DNA of 54,735 nucleotides from Bacteroidia bacterium. Its GTDB lineage: Bacteria > Bacteroidota > Bacteroidia > J057. The translations under genes and the position numbers were made by a program. The notes beneath the pieces are model-generated. The model was given only the letters and a program-made list of their open reading frames with translations. It made no database searches and had not been told where the DNA came from. Numbering within the stretch: the first letter of the stretch is position 1; the number at the start of each line of letters is the position of its first letter. Where the stretch lies: positions 1 through 54,735 of the forward strand of contig JAUIKF010000056.1 of assembly GCA_030430575.1 (NCBI GenBank). The letters run 5' to 3'. This document shows positions 8,960 through 18,280 of this stretch, piece after piece.

Positions 8960-9035
8960 ACAAAAGGTTACCCTTTTGTATCCATAAAATTATAAAAAAA
9001 ATTTATTTCTCAAATTTTTCACAAAAAGGGTAACC
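8960..9035. promoter_or_regulatory. Palindrome pair upstream of the sigma factor gene
   Basis: ACAAAAGG and CCTTTTGT flank TTAC at 8960-8979. ACAAAAAGGGTAACC at 9021-9035 is a second, inverted occurrence of the right part of that site. The pair lies in the divergent region between the sigma gene and the secreted-protein gene at 9127. An operator, or the sigma factor's own promoter element, is possible; function is inferred. Confidence 0.4.
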
Positions 9036-9126
9036 AATCGCAAAAACAACGATGATGGGGTAGAAACCGCAAAACACCCCGGGGATCGCGGTTAATTTTT
9101 CTAACCATTAATTAACGCAATCCAAC

Positions 9127-9858
9127 ATGTTACAGCAACCCTTCTGGGCGACAGGCACCCTATGCCGTGCCCTCAGCATCGCTACGCTTATCCTTTTTGG
9201 TGCCATGAATCTCATGGCCCAAAGCCCTCCCGTGACGGTCACCATGATCCCATCGTCATTTGAAGATGGTGACACTGTCGCTATGGCTCTGGCCATTGGT
9301 ACGTATGATAGTCAGGTCTCAAACGCTCTGGAGATTGAGTTTGAAATTGAATGTGATGGCTTCACCATCGATCCGGCATCCATCATAGATGCCCTCATTG
9401 CTCAGTATTCCTTTTTTGCCGATGACAACAATTGGGATTATGAATACGAGCTCCGAGATGGAAATGCCACGTTGTGGTTTCGCATCTTCCGGACAGACAA
9501 TGATCCACGGAGTGGCTGGGGCTATACCGTAACAGTCACGGATATCATCATCACCATCGATGTAATTCAGCGCAGAGCAGCAGGACCATCTGCTACGGGT
9601 ACTGCACTTCTCCCTGAAGGCCCTAATCATCCGCTAGCCATGACCATGACAGGAGGATACATAGAACTGGATGTGACGTCTCCGGTCACAGTATTGAGCG
9701 CTAGCCTTATGACCATGGAAGGCCGACAAGTGACGCTGTCTGTGGGTAAAAGTCTTCCTGTACGGATTCCTGTTTCATCTCTGAAACCTGGCCTCTATGT
9801 CCTTGTCTTGCAGACGTCGGAAGGCAGGATTCAGCGGAAAGTGGTTTTGGGGGATTAA
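9127..9858 (+). CDS. Small secreted protein, probably T9SS-sorted
   Basis: A 243-residue protein with an N-terminal hydrophobic signal (about 12-32, ending LMAQS). The central part (about 35-155) is rich in beta-strands and acidic residues (FADDNNWDYEYEL) and has a cohesin-like feel (VTMIPSSFEDGDTVAMAL), but I cannot assign a family with confidence. The last ~60 residues resemble a T9SS sorting domain (SLKPGLYVLVLQTSEGRIQRK), though the usual YPNP motif is missing. The gene is divergent from the sigma operon across an operator-like palindrome, so a shared signal is possible but unproven. Confidence 0.6.
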   Translation: MLQQPFWATGTLCRALSIATLILFGAMNLMAQSPPVTVTMIPSSFEDGDTVAMALAIGTYDSQVSNALEIEFEIECDGFTIDPASIIDALIAQYSFFADDNNWDYEYELRDGNATLWFRIFRTDNDPRSGWGYTVTVTDIIITIDVIQRRAAGPSATGTALLPEGPNHPLAMTMTGGYIELDVTSPVTVLSASLMTMEGRQVTLSVGKSLPVRIPVSSLKPGLYVLVLQTSEGRIQRKVVLGD

Positions 9859-9951
9859 TGGTGAGTTTTGAATGTTGAATTTTGAATGTGAGCCTGTAAA
9901 TGAAGTATTCCATATTCAAAATTCATCATTCATTCATTCAAAATTACCTTC

Positions 9952-11481
9952 CTAGACTTCCAGTCTTTTCTCGATGAATCGCATGAGCCATTCGCGCTTG
10001 GTGAGGGGGAGATTGGGATTATCGATCGTCGCTTGAAGGTCTAAAAGCCTATCGTCTGTTCGAGCTTGCAGGATTCTTTGCAGGAGTTCAAATCGTTTGA
10101 GGAAACTGGCGCGCTGATTCTCAGGAAGCAGTGGGTCAGTTTTCTTTTTCAATTGCCTGACAAGGCTATTGGTGTCGAGTCTTGCAATTTTCAAGGCCTC
10201 CGCCAGAGGCGGATCAGCATCCAGAAAGCGAGCCAGAATCATATTGGAGGCGGCCTGCACTGCCAAAATAGGGTTACGGAAAGTCTGATAGGCAGCTAGT
10301 TCTTTACTGGCTTCTCCATATTTCTTTTCCTCTATGAGAATAATGCTTTTGCCTAAGGCAAGGCTTTCCCCTCGGACATCTTCTGGTAAGGACACTTCGT
10401 AGCTGTTCAAAACATCGTATGCCTTGGCGATGGCTTCCTGCTTATTGGGCAACCGCAGGGTGACATTAATGGCATTCAAATAGAAGGCCAAATTGAGAAA
10501 CCCTTCCACAAAAACAAGCTCCTGATCCATTCCATAGAGAATCCAGTCGTACAGTTTCTGGATCTCCTTTATCTTCTCATGAGAATTCGCCAGGAAGGAG
10601 TAATGGTTGAAGAGTCGGCCATAGATGTTAAATTGATCTACTGAGTTGAGCTGGTCTATATGCGCTTTAAAATAGGCTTCCACCTCGTCTAGTGCTGGAG
10701 TTGGAAAAATGGCACGGCAAGTCCCAAAGAACAAGCGTAACAATAAACTATAGCACCTAGCCGTCGGTTCTCCCTCGAAAGCCTCGTCCGACTCCACCCG
10801 TGTGACAATTTCTTCCACTACCAAGTGATCTTTGAGGTTGGAGGCAATCGCCAATTTCATTTTCTCAATCATCCACCATTTGTCAAATGCCACAGTATAA
10901 GCCCATACCTCTTCTTGTGAATGGATTTTCCCTCGATTTGCGGCGTAAGGCTGGGTCAGTTGCATCAGTTCATATTCACTCCGATGATATTTGCTATCTC
11001 TTACCTGCTCATCTTCGAGGATTCGCTTCACTTTTCTGACTTGCTCTTCAAAGAAGTGGTGCTGGTTTTTTGCAAAAGCCCGTTTTGCCAAGAGGAGTTC
11101 CTGGTCCAGTGAATGCTTCTTGATTTCTGCTAGCAGCAAGAAGTTCTCTACTTGTTCTGCCAAGGGGCTGCTGGCACTCCGGAGCTCTCCTCCATTGAAG
11201 GGAATTCCAGGCCTGAGTTGCTCCCAAATATCCTCCTGCATAGGCGGATCTATTGTGGGATCAGCTTGATGATCTTTGCGATAAGAGGCCCAAATGGAAA
11301 ACAGACTCTGGGTGCGGTCTCCCTTATGTGAAGCCACCTTCATCCATTTCTCAAACGCTTTCTGTTCCTTACTCGTCAGGCATTCCAGCAATTTCCAGAA
11401 CCGCAGCCTTGTGACGGGCTTCTTTTTCAATGTAGTTCGTTTTTGAAGTAAAAAAATGGCGTCATGACCTGTAAAGGGCAA
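9952..11481 (-). CDS. Unrecognised alpha-helical protein, 509 residues
   Basis: I do not recognise this protein. It has no signal peptide or membrane segment. It is rich in Leu, Glu, Lys and aromatic residues, with heptad-like stretches (for example VENFLLLAEIKKHSLDQELL). The middle and end look like helical repeats of the TPR/HEAT kind (YGEASKELAAYQTF). No catalytic motif is apparent, so a cytoplasmic scaffold or binding protein is likely. No ATG is available near the 5' end: TTG at 11481 or TTG about 17 codons later (before KKKPVTRLRFWKLLECL) must be used if the N-terminal block is translated. It stands alone, facing away from the membrane protein gene at 11913. Confidence 0.65.
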   Translation of the reverse strand: MPFTGHDAIFLLQKRTTLKKKPVTRLRFWKLLECLTSKEQKAFEKWMKVASHKGDRTQSLFSIWASYRKDHQADPTIDPPMQEDIWEQLRPGIPFNGGELRSASSPLAEQVENFLLLAEIKKHSLDQELLLAKRAFAKNQHHFFEEQVRKVKRILEDEQVRDSKYHRSEYELMQLTQPYAANRGKIHSQEEVWAYTVAFDKWWMIEKMKLAIASNLKDHLVVEEIVTRVESDEAFEGEPTARCYSLLLRLFFGTCRAIFPTPALDEVEAYFKAHIDQLNSVDQFNIYGRLFNHYSFLANSHEKIKEIQKLYDWILYGMDQELVFVEGFLNLAFYLNAINVTLRLPNKQEAIAKAYDVLNSYEVSLPEDVRGESLALGKSIILIEEKKYGEASKELAAYQTFRNPILAVQAASNMILARFLDADPPLAEALKIARLDTNSLVRQLKKKTDPLLPENQRASFLKRFELLQRILQARTDDRLLDLQATIDNPNLPLTKREWLMRFIEKRLEV

Positions 11482-11912
11482 TTTTCAAAAAAATAATGGA
11501 AAATAAAATAGTTCATTTTAGCCAAAAAGGTCAAAATTATTCTATGCAAAAAGGGAGGGGAGGTCTACCTTTGAAGTATTAGATCGCTTGCACACAATCA
11601 TCTACCACTATGTACTCAATACCTGCGCCACCCCCCAAACCATCCCTCATGCTGCCTGATTGGTAGCCATGAGATTACCCTCTTCTACACGAATAAGGAA
11701 AATGTTCCAAGTCCTCGGTGGGCCGCTTCTGGATAGGCTATCTATCTGAGAGATAGGCACGCCCCAACATTGCCAAGTTCCATATCAATTGATAGGGAAT
11801 GAGTAGGTACTCGCCTGCCAGCTTCTGATGCTTGGCGCAGGGGGAGTTGGATGGGCGAGGCCTACTCGATTTTTGGACTGAATTATGGCTTCACACGCAA
11901 TACCCAACGATT
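11482..11912. other. 431-base intergenic region with a possible promoter
   Basis: No convincing reading frame is visible here. TACCTTTG at 11566-11573 matches the Bacteroidota -7 consensus TAnnTTTG and reads toward the gene at 11913, which would give a leader of more than 300 bases. A clear -33 element is lacking. A small hairpin (CTATCT/AGATAG, about 11739-11757) lies within. A leader RNA is possible, but I do not recognise a riboswitch class. Confidence 0.3.
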
Positions 11913-13106
11913 ATGCGACATTCGTTTGAAATACCCTTATTGATAGCTGCAGGCTTAGGATTAGCTGTTTGTCTATTTACTATGCCTGTCTTTACCATCT
12001 TATTGGTAGGCGCTTGGGTAGGATTGTTTTTCTATTTGAACAAAAAAGTGTCACAGCACGGCACTTGGTTGACTGAAGAAAAAGCGTCCGAATTATATAC
12101 ATGGGTCAACCATCAATGCCAGCATACATGGATTGCGCCCCCCCTACAGGCCCTGCTAATAGATGATCAGTTGAGAAGGGATCGATTGATCCGGATAGTG
12201 CTGGCTGGTCAGTATTTATTTTTGGATAAATCCGTATTGGACGACACCACACAATTAGATGCAGCCAAAGCAGATTTACTCGTTCAAATAGGGGGGAAAT
12301 TGTCAGGCCACCATGCCTTAGGCAGGAAAATCCTGACGCTACTATTCAAGTTGCTTCCCATATTGGGGAATATGCTGGAGCAGTCGGAGACGATCTCTGC
12401 TCAGCAAAAAGCCGCCAGCGAATGTGATAAGGCTGATTCGCCTGATATTCACGAAAGTACTTTTGAGTTTTCCCTGGGCTTTTCGGCCTTTGCGAAAGCA
12501 CATTGGGCGGCGGCGACGCATCGCCTTTTCACTATTCCCCAACATGCAAATGGCCAAAGTCTACAAGCCAAAGGAGGGATCTTTATAGGAATCGCCATAT
12601 TCTGGTTTTTCATAGGAAGCAGGTTTCTTATTATCCCGCTACGACTCCTCCAAATCTTCCAAGACGAGACATCGGTATTCATCATTTACGCCCTATTAAG
12701 CTGGCTTCCAGTCATCATTTTGGTCGTCCTTGGTATCAAGTACCTGCGAGCAGGCACCAAGCGCAAGCAGGAAGAACCCAACAGGCCCGAAACAACAGAC
12801 CAAATCATTTTAACCCCACATATTATGGAAACTCCCACTCAAACTCTTACTGGCATCCGCGTGAATAAAATCATCAATGTCAACCTGACAGGCGGCATCA
12901 TTGGCCTATTAGGGGTCTCTCCTAAAAATGCCCTCAGTGCTGCCATAAAGAGAGAAAATCACCAGGGCTGGATGGTAAAGCAGATCATGCCTGCTGCCAG
13001 CGGCAACCTGTTTTTGCTGGTTTTACGACTCGTCATTTTGGTATGTACACTTGGGTTATATACTCTAAACTCAGGATACTATATCGTATTTGAGCGGGAG
13101 GGATAG
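11913..13106 (+). CDS. Polytopic membrane protein of unknown function
   Basis: A 397-residue protein starting at the ATG at 11913 (MRHSFEIPLL). The frame is open about 80 bases upstream from a TTG, but that extension is not protein-like. Two adjacent hydrophobic segments occupy about 7-43, two more about 229-275 (GIFIGIAIFWFFIGSRF; LLSWLPVIILVVLGIKYL), and one lies near the C-terminus (LFLLVLRLVILVCTLGLYT). The loop between about 45 and 225 is soluble and probably cytoplasmic. A second soluble stretch (about 276-365) precedes the last helix. I recognise no family motif. The following FG-GAP gene starts 30 bases downstream on the same strand, so co-transcription is possible. Confidence 0.65.
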   Translation: MRHSFEIPLLIAAGLGLAVCLFTMPVFTILLVGAWVGLFFYLNKKVSQHGTWLTEEKASELYTWVNHQCQHTWIAPPLQALLIDDQLRRDRLIRIVLAGQYLFLDKSVLDDTTQLDAAKADLLVQIGGKLSGHHALGRKILTLLFKLLPILGNMLEQSETISAQQKAASECDKADSPDIHESTFEFSLGFSAFAKAHWAAATHRLFTIPQHANGQSLQAKGGIFIGIAIFWFFIGSRFLIIPLRLLQIFQDETSVFIIYALLSWLPVIILVVLGIKYLRAGTKRKQEEPNRPETTDQIILTPHIMETPTQTLTGIRVNKIINVNLTGGIIGLLGVSPKNALSAAIKRENHQGWMVKQIMPAASGNLFLLVLRLVILVCTLGLYTLNSGYYIVFEREG

Positions 13107-13136
13107 GAAATAGATACACAATACCAATATTTAAAG

Positions 13137-15566
13137 ATGAAACATATGCAAGCATTTAAGTTCCTTCTCAGCTTTTATCTAAGCCTAACATTTATTACGT
13201 TTTCCTTTTCACAATCTGTGTCATTTGAGGACGCACAAATAATTAGTCCCATTGTTGAAGACCCTAGCTCACTATATTTGGCTGATCTTAACAATGATGG
13301 ATTACTTGATATTATATGTGCAGGAGGAGATTATCAAACAGGCCACAAGGTAGGTTGGTTTCAGAATATGGGAATGGATACATTCAGTCCCCTAAAGGTC
13401 CTTGCTTCAAATGGCTTATTCGATGCGGGAAGTGTAGTCGCAACCGATCTGGACGGAGACACGGACATGGATATTATTGCAACAATAATGGATACCATAG
13501 CCCGAAAAATAGTTTGGTTTGAGAATACAGATGGAGCAGGCTCATTTACTCCCCCTATTACCCTATCTACGACGGATTCTAGGGATTTATTTCCCATTGA
13601 CATTGACGGTGATGCTGATATAGATATTTTATCAGCAGAAGGTAATTTTGGCAACAGTCCACAAGTCGTATGGTATGAAAATTTAAATGGTCAAGGGAAC
13701 TTTTCTTCCCCTCATGCAATCACAAATATGGCCAATGGAGTCACAAGTGTTTATGCTTCTGATTTTGATGGCGATACAGATCCCGACGTATTTTCTGCTA
13801 CTTCATCAGGTCAGGTATCATGGTATGAGAATACCAATGGTCAAGGAAGTTTCGGCAATCAACAGGTTATTTCAAATACTGGGGCCTCTGATGTAAAGGT
13901 AATTGATCTGGATGGCGACAATGACAATGATGTTCTCGTAGGAGGGGCAAAAATAGGTTGGTTTGAAAATAATGGACAGGGTGGCTTTGGTCCTAAAATC
14001 CTCATCGGTAATTCTGGTGTTAACAGTATGCTTGCTTCCAATGTGGATGCTGATAACGATATTGATGTTCTATTCATCAATAATAAATACCTTGGTTTGT
14101 ATGAAAACCTGGGAGGGAATTTTAGTCCCATCCAAAAAATAGATAGTAGCGACTATCTCTGGAGGGGGAGAGATCTGGCTATAGGCGATTTTGATGGTAA
14201 TGGCCAAAAAGAAATTGTAGTATGCAATACGGAATTTGATGAAATAATTATATACTCCCTTGATACCCTCAATAGCCAATTTAAAAGGCTCAAATTATTA
14301 TCTGGAAGTTCCAATGGGGCATCAAAAATAATTTGTAGAGACCTCGACATGGATGGAGATTGTGATGCTATTTCTCTAAACAAAGCAGACGCTACCATTT
14401 CATGGTATGAAAATCGAGATGGAATGGGCACATTTGGCCCTCCTAAGATAATAGCAGTTAATGACACAGGTTCGAGTATATACGCTGCTGACATTGACGG
14501 GGACAATGACCTTGACATTATCTCTCCAAAAGCTTGGTACAAAAACACAGATAGTTTAGGCAATTATGTACTTGGAGGCACACTAGGAAGCGGACTCAGT
14601 ATCTATGCAGCAGATATCGATTCTGATGGAGATCAGGACATCTTTTCGGGTGGAGTAAATATTGGGTGGTATGAAAATATGGATGGAAACGGAAGCTTTG
14701 GCACTTACCAGGTATTTGATTTTGATCCAGACGATATCAATTCCATTATAGGAGGGGACATAGATGGAGACCTCGATATAGATATCGCTATTTCTACCCT
14801 TAATGGAACCGTAAGTTGGTATAAAAACACCAATGGGCAGGGAAATTTAGTGAAGCAGAGTAGCCTCAGTCCAGGATATGAAGCCAAAAGTGTAAAGTTG
14901 TCTGATATCGATACGGATGGAGACTTAGACATTATCTATGCCATAGGGCCCAAAGGGTTTGACTCCAGAATCATCTGGCACGAAAATCAGGATTCAAGGG
15001 GGACATTTGGTCCCGCTCAAACGATTGATATTGTGATCTCTTGGGATTTAGATATAAAGGACCTTGATAGGGATGGTGACCCTGACATTGTCACGACTAA
15101 TTCTGAGACGGATAGGGGTTCATTTCCTTATATCTCCTGGTATGAAAATATCGATGGCAAAGGAACCTTTAGTTCCGATCATGAAGTATCTTCAGATCTT
15201 GGAGGAAAGGGTGGTATATCTATTTCGGATGCAAACAGAGATGGGCGAGAAGATATTTTCTTTGCAAGGAACTTCCTTGCCTGGTATGAGAATGTCGTGG
15301 CATCGACATTCATTACCCCTGATTTATCTACCTCAAATATTTTTGCATATCCAAATCCATCAAATGGTATTCTACACATAAAAAATGCCTCAGTTGCTCG
15401 TATAGCATCTGTCAGTTTTTATGATGTGCTAGGTAGAGAAATAAAAATTGAGAAAATACCTAATGATCAACATATAAGCATTAAAGTCCCCGAATTTCAT
15501 GGGATAGGCTTCCTGGTAATAAGGACCTTTGACGGAATACTTACTCAAAAGATTAAGGTTAGATAA
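13137..15566 (+). CDS. Secreted FG-GAP/VCBS-repeat protein with T9SS sorting domain
   Basis: An 809-residue protein. A signal peptide covers about 1-26 (ending TFSFSQS). Residues about 35-725 hold a dozen or more repeats of the pattern DxDGDxDxD-I-x(n)-WYEN (for example DLDGDTDMDI, DIDGDADIDI and SWYENTNGQG). These acidic loops are the calcium-binding sites of FG-GAP/VCBS beta-propeller repeats. The last ~80 residues (AYPNPSNGILHI ... QKIKVR) form a type A T9SS sorting domain. It should be an exported, calcium-stabilised surface protein; adhesion is the usual suggestion for the family. No enzyme motif is seen. A nearby second ATG (13146) could also serve as start. Confidence 0.85.
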   Translation: MKHMQAFKFLLSFYLSLTFITFSFSQSVSFEDAQIISPIVEDPSSLYLADLNNDGLLDIICAGGDYQTGHKVGWFQNMGMDTFSPLKVLASNGLFDAGSVVATDLDGDTDMDIIATIMDTIARKIVWFENTDGAGSFTPPITLSTTDSRDLFPIDIDGDADIDILSAEGNFGNSPQVVWYENLNGQGNFSSPHAITNMANGVTSVYASDFDGDTDPDVFSATSSGQVSWYENTNGQGSFGNQQVISNTGASDVKVIDLDGDNDNDVLVGGAKIGWFENNGQGGFGPKILIGNSGVNSMLASNVDADNDIDVLFINNKYLGLYENLGGNFSPIQKIDSSDYLWRGRDLAIGDFDGNGQKEIVVCNTEFDEIIIYSLDTLNSQFKRLKLLSGSSNGASKIICRDLDMDGDCDAISLNKADATISWYENRDGMGTFGPPKIIAVNDTGSSIYAADIDGDNDLDIISPKAWYKNTDSLGNYVLGGTLGSGLSIYAADIDSDGDQDIFSGGVNIGWYENMDGNGSFGTYQVFDFDPDDINSIIGGDIDGDLDIDIAISTLNGTVSWYKNTNGQGNLVKQSSLSPGYEAKSVKLSDIDTDGDLDIIYAIGPKGFDSRIIWHENQDSRGTFGPAQTIDIVISWDLDIKDLDRDGDPDIVTTNSETDRGSFPYISWYENIDGKGTFSSDHEVSSDLGGKGGISISDANRDGREDIFFARNFLAWYENVVASTFITPDLSTSNIFAYPNPSNGILHIKNASVARIASVSFYDVLGREIKIEKIPNDQHISIKVPEFHGIGFLVIRTFDGILTQKIKVR

Positions 15567-15782
15567 CAAATTCTATGAACGAGACTAATTATTTCCAAAA
15601 GTGACCATCAGTATCTTTTACTAAATCCTTTGGATCTTCATTTCCGCAAAAAAGAAACGCCTTTGCATATCCGTGCTGAGGCATTTCTTTTTTACACATT
15701 GCTCTATTTCTTCTATCTTCGAGCAACTAATATGATAGGTAGTGGCAAACCCATTTTCCATTCTCCATTTTCAATTCTCTTC

Positions 15783-16721
15783 ATGACCCTCTCCGAATAC
15801 CGCCTCCTCCACCAGCGCATCCAGCCCTATATCCATCGCACCCCAGTGATGACGTCCCGCCTCCTGGATGAAATCTCAGGCACCCAAACCTTCTTCAAGT
15901 GTGAAAACTTCCAGCGCATGGGCGCCTTCAAAATGCGTGGCGCTACCAACGCCCTCCTCAACCTTACGGATGGACAGCGCGCCAATGGCGTCGTGGCCCA
16001 TTCCTCAGGGAACTTTGCCCAGGCCGTCGCCCTGGCAGCTAGGGAAATGGGCATAAAAGCCTACATCGTCATGCCCAATACGGCCACAGCTGTCAAGAAA
16101 CAAGCCGTCCTCGACTACGGCGCGGAGGTGATCGAAAGCTTGCCGACCCCTGAAGACAGGCAGGCCCATGCCGATCGCATCTCTCATGAGAAAGGCGTAC
16201 CCTTTCTCCACCCTTCCAATAATATGGACGTCATCTTGGGGCAAGGCACAGCGGCGATTGAGTTATTAGATGACTATCCAGATCTGGAGGTGGTGATCAC
16301 ACCTGTGGGTGGGGGCGGGCTACTGGCAGGCGCTTCCCTGGCAGTACATCTGATGGCCCCTCAGGCCATTACGATAGCCGGAGAACCCATGGAAGCAGAC
16401 GATGCCTATCGTTCGCTGCAAAGTGGTAAGATCGAGTCGAACGCCACAGCAAATACCATCGCTGACGGCCTCAGGACCCATTTGGGGCATCATAATTTCC
16501 CCATCATCCAGCAGCATGTCTCGGAGATCATTCGGGTGACGGAAGCGGAGATCATCGAGGCGATGCGCCTCATCTGGGAACGGATGAAGATCGTTGTGGA
16601 GCCGTCAAGTGCCGTGGCATTTGCTGCATTGCTGCAGGAGAAATCACGCTTTCAAGGCAAAAGGATCGGTATGATCCTGACGGGGGGAAATGTGGATGTG
16701 ACGGCGTTGCCGTTTGGGTGA
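15783..16721 (+). CDS. PLP-dependent threonine/serine dehydratase or serine racemase family enzyme
   Basis: A 312-residue fold-type II PLP enzyme. The ATG at 15783 (MTLSEYRLLHQRI) gives the family's normal length; the frame is open 51 codons upstream in hydrophobic, unrelated sequence. Lys50 in RMGAFKMRGA is the PLP Schiff-base lysine. SSGNFAQAVALAA (near 80-90) binds the cofactor carboxylate; the usual SGNH is SGNF here. The glycine loop VGGGGLLAG holds the phosphate, and TGGNVD closes the site. There is no C-terminal ACT domain, so it is the short catabolic or racemase-like form. The reaction is probably deamination of threonine/serine or hydroxyaspartate, or serine racemisation; sequence alone does not separate these. 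Confidence 0.85.
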   Translation: MTLSEYRLLHQRIQPYIHRTPVMTSRLLDEISGTQTFFKCENFQRMGAFKMRGATNALLNLTDGQRANGVVAHSSGNFAQAVALAAREMGIKAYIVMPNTATAVKKQAVLDYGAEVIESLPTPEDRQAHADRISHEKGVPFLHPSNNMDVILGQGTAAIELLDDYPDLEVVITPVGGGGLLAGASLAVHLMAPQAITIAGEPMEADDAYRSLQSGKIESNATANTIADGLRTHLGHHNFPIIQQHVSEIIRVTEAEIIEAMRLIWERMKIVVEPSSAVAFAALLQEKSRFQGKRIGMILTGGNVDVTALPFG

Positions 16722-16784
16722 GGGGAGAGTTCCTTCTTCTAGAGAAGTTTGGTAAAAAGCCCGATTATCGCGAATTTAGGGGCT

Positions 16785-17675
16785 ATGATTTTACAGGATA
16801 AATATATCAATCCTTTCACAGATTTTGGGTTTAAAAAGCTTTTTGGAGAAGAGCCAAATAAGGATTTATTGATTGATTTCCTAAATGAATTACTTCCCAA
16901 AAAACATACAATAGAAGACCTCACTTACAGTAAGAATGAATTTGTGGGAAATACTTCTGTTGACAGAAAGGCAATTTTTGACCTGTATTGTAAAAGTACA
17001 AATGGGGATCGGTTTTTAGTCGAGGTTCAAAAAGCAAAGCAAGACTTTTTCAAAGATAGAAGCATTTTTTACTCCTCCTTCCCTATCCAAGAACAAGCTC
17101 AAAAAGGCGACTGGGATTTTGAACTATCGGCTGTTTATACTATTGGTATTTTAGACTTCACATTCGCAGATCACAAAAATGAGGAAGATAAATTTTTCCA
17201 CCAGGTCCAATTGAAAGACCAAGACTGTAATGTTTTTTTTGACAAACTCTCTTATCTATACTTAGAGTTACCTAAATTCAAAAAGGAAGCACACCAGCTA
17301 GAAAACAAGTTTGAGAAATGGCTTTATGTATTTCGGTACCTACATAAGCTGCAAGAACGCCCTGTCGAGTTGCAAGATCGAATTTTTCAGCGGCTTTTTG
17401 AAGTTGCTGAGATTGCGAAGTTCTCCAGTGAAGAAAGGGAAGCATATAACGAATCGCTGAAAATCTACCGAGATATTAAGAATGTGGTAGATTCGGCGAA
17501 AAGAGAAGGGCGAGAAGAAGGGCGAGAAGAAGGTAGAGAAGAAGAAAGAGAGAAAGGCATTATCCGCCTCCTTCAGCAAGGAATTCTCTCTGACGAACAG
17601 ATTGCTGAAGTCTATGATGTTTCGGTAGCCTATGTGAGCAAGCTAAGAGCTGACAATCAAGATACTAGGTCCTAA
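16785..17675 (+). CDS. Rpn family PD-(D/E)XK nuclease / putative transposase-like protein
   Basis: A 296-residue protein starting at the ATG at 16785 (MILQDKYINPFTDFGFKKLF), the standard N-terminus of this family; a TTG 36 bases upstream is less likely. The nuclease core contains KAIFDLYC and FLVEVQK, the D...ExQ variant of the PD-(D/E)XK site seen in Rpn proteins. A run of REEGREEG-type codons (about 17503-17556) encodes a charged helical linker. After it comes a short helix-turn-helix-like end (LSDEQIAEVYDVSVAYVSKL). Relatives in E. coli promote RecA-independent recombination. No terminal inverted repeats flank it, so it is not a self-contained IS. Its stop overlaps that of the convergent gene at 17672. 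Confidence 0.8.
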   Translation: MILQDKYINPFTDFGFKKLFGEEPNKDLLIDFLNELLPKKHTIEDLTYSKNEFVGNTSVDRKAIFDLYCKSTNGDRFLVEVQKAKQDFFKDRSIFYSSFPIQEQAQKGDWDFELSAVYTIGILDFTFADHKNEEDKFFHQVQLKDQDCNVFFDKLSYLYLELPKFKKEAHQLENKFEKWLYVFRYLHKLQERPVELQDRIFQRLFEVAEIAKFSSEEREAYNESLKIYRDIKNVVDSAKREGREEGREEGREEEREKGIIRLLQQGILSDEQIAEVYDVSVAYVSKLRADNQDTRS

Positions 17676-18271
17676 TTGGGAGGCTCTTCCATTTCCTTTT
17701 TCACAGCCCTCCCCTCCAATATCTCCTGAATCCTATTCGTCAATCTTTTCAAATCAAAATCGGCGTATACCGTGCTAATAGCAATCGCAGAACCTGTCTT
17801 TTCTTTAGCTTGATTTACTGTCATTCGATTTCCCCCCTTTACCTTTTCCAAGATCCAATCATCATTTACCAAATGGATAACCATATGCTTCTTCCAACCC
17901 AATTTTTGGATGTCCACATGGGTTATATCTTCCCATCTCAATAATCCTGCTTTAGCTGGGCTGACATGGTCGATAATGCCATCTGAGGTGAGGATTAATG
18001 CTGGGCCTTTTTCCAGCAATTGCCTAACCGAATTATAAGTGATAAATAACAGCATTAGCGTCATAAAGCCCAGGAGAGCTAAAACCCCAATGGTCGGGAA
18101 AGGATTTTCTCCATAGGTAAAATGACTCCTCCCGAAAAAATATTTACCCATGTAAAAGACTCCAACAGCACTATAAATAGCGGTTCCCAGTGTTCGCATT
18201 TTCTTCCGCTTGATCGTTACCGTAGGTACTTCCATCGCAGGTTGATCAGAGGTTAAGGCTTCATTATTCAT
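17672..18271 (-). CDS. STM3941-type PH-like membrane protein
   Basis: A 199-residue protein with two predicted transmembrane helices (about 30-46 and 62-82, the second GVLALLGFMTLMLLFITY). They are followed by a PH-like beta domain (LILTSDGIIDHVSPAKAGLL, then IRWEDI-like and HMVIHL strands). This matches the layout of the STM3941 family of uncharacterised bacterial membrane proteins. Function is unknown; sensing at the cytoplasmic face is only a guess. It starts 9 bases below the stop of the aminotransferase gene on the same strand, so wait: it lies downstream of that gene and the two may share a transcript. Confidence 0.6.
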   Translation of the reverse strand: MNNEALTSDQPAMEVPTVTIKRKKMRTLGTAIYSAVGVFYMGKYFFGRSHFTYGENPFPTIGVLALLGFMTLMLLFITYNSVRQLLEKGPALILTSDGIIDHVSPAKAGLLRWEDITHVDIQKLGWKKHMVIHLVNDDWILEKVKGGNRMTVNQAKEKTGSAIAISTVYADFDLKRLTNRIQEILEGRAVKKEMEEPPN

Positions 18272-18280
18272 TTTTAATTC

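Noticed and set aside
11482-11912. Riboswitch in the long intergenic region
   Set aside because: I could not recognise any conserved riboswitch core; only a small hairpin and a possible -7 box are visible.
16749-17675. Complete insertion sequence around the Rpn-type gene
   Set aside because: No terminal inverted repeats or target duplications were seen, and the gene is convergent with a neighbour with overlapping stops.
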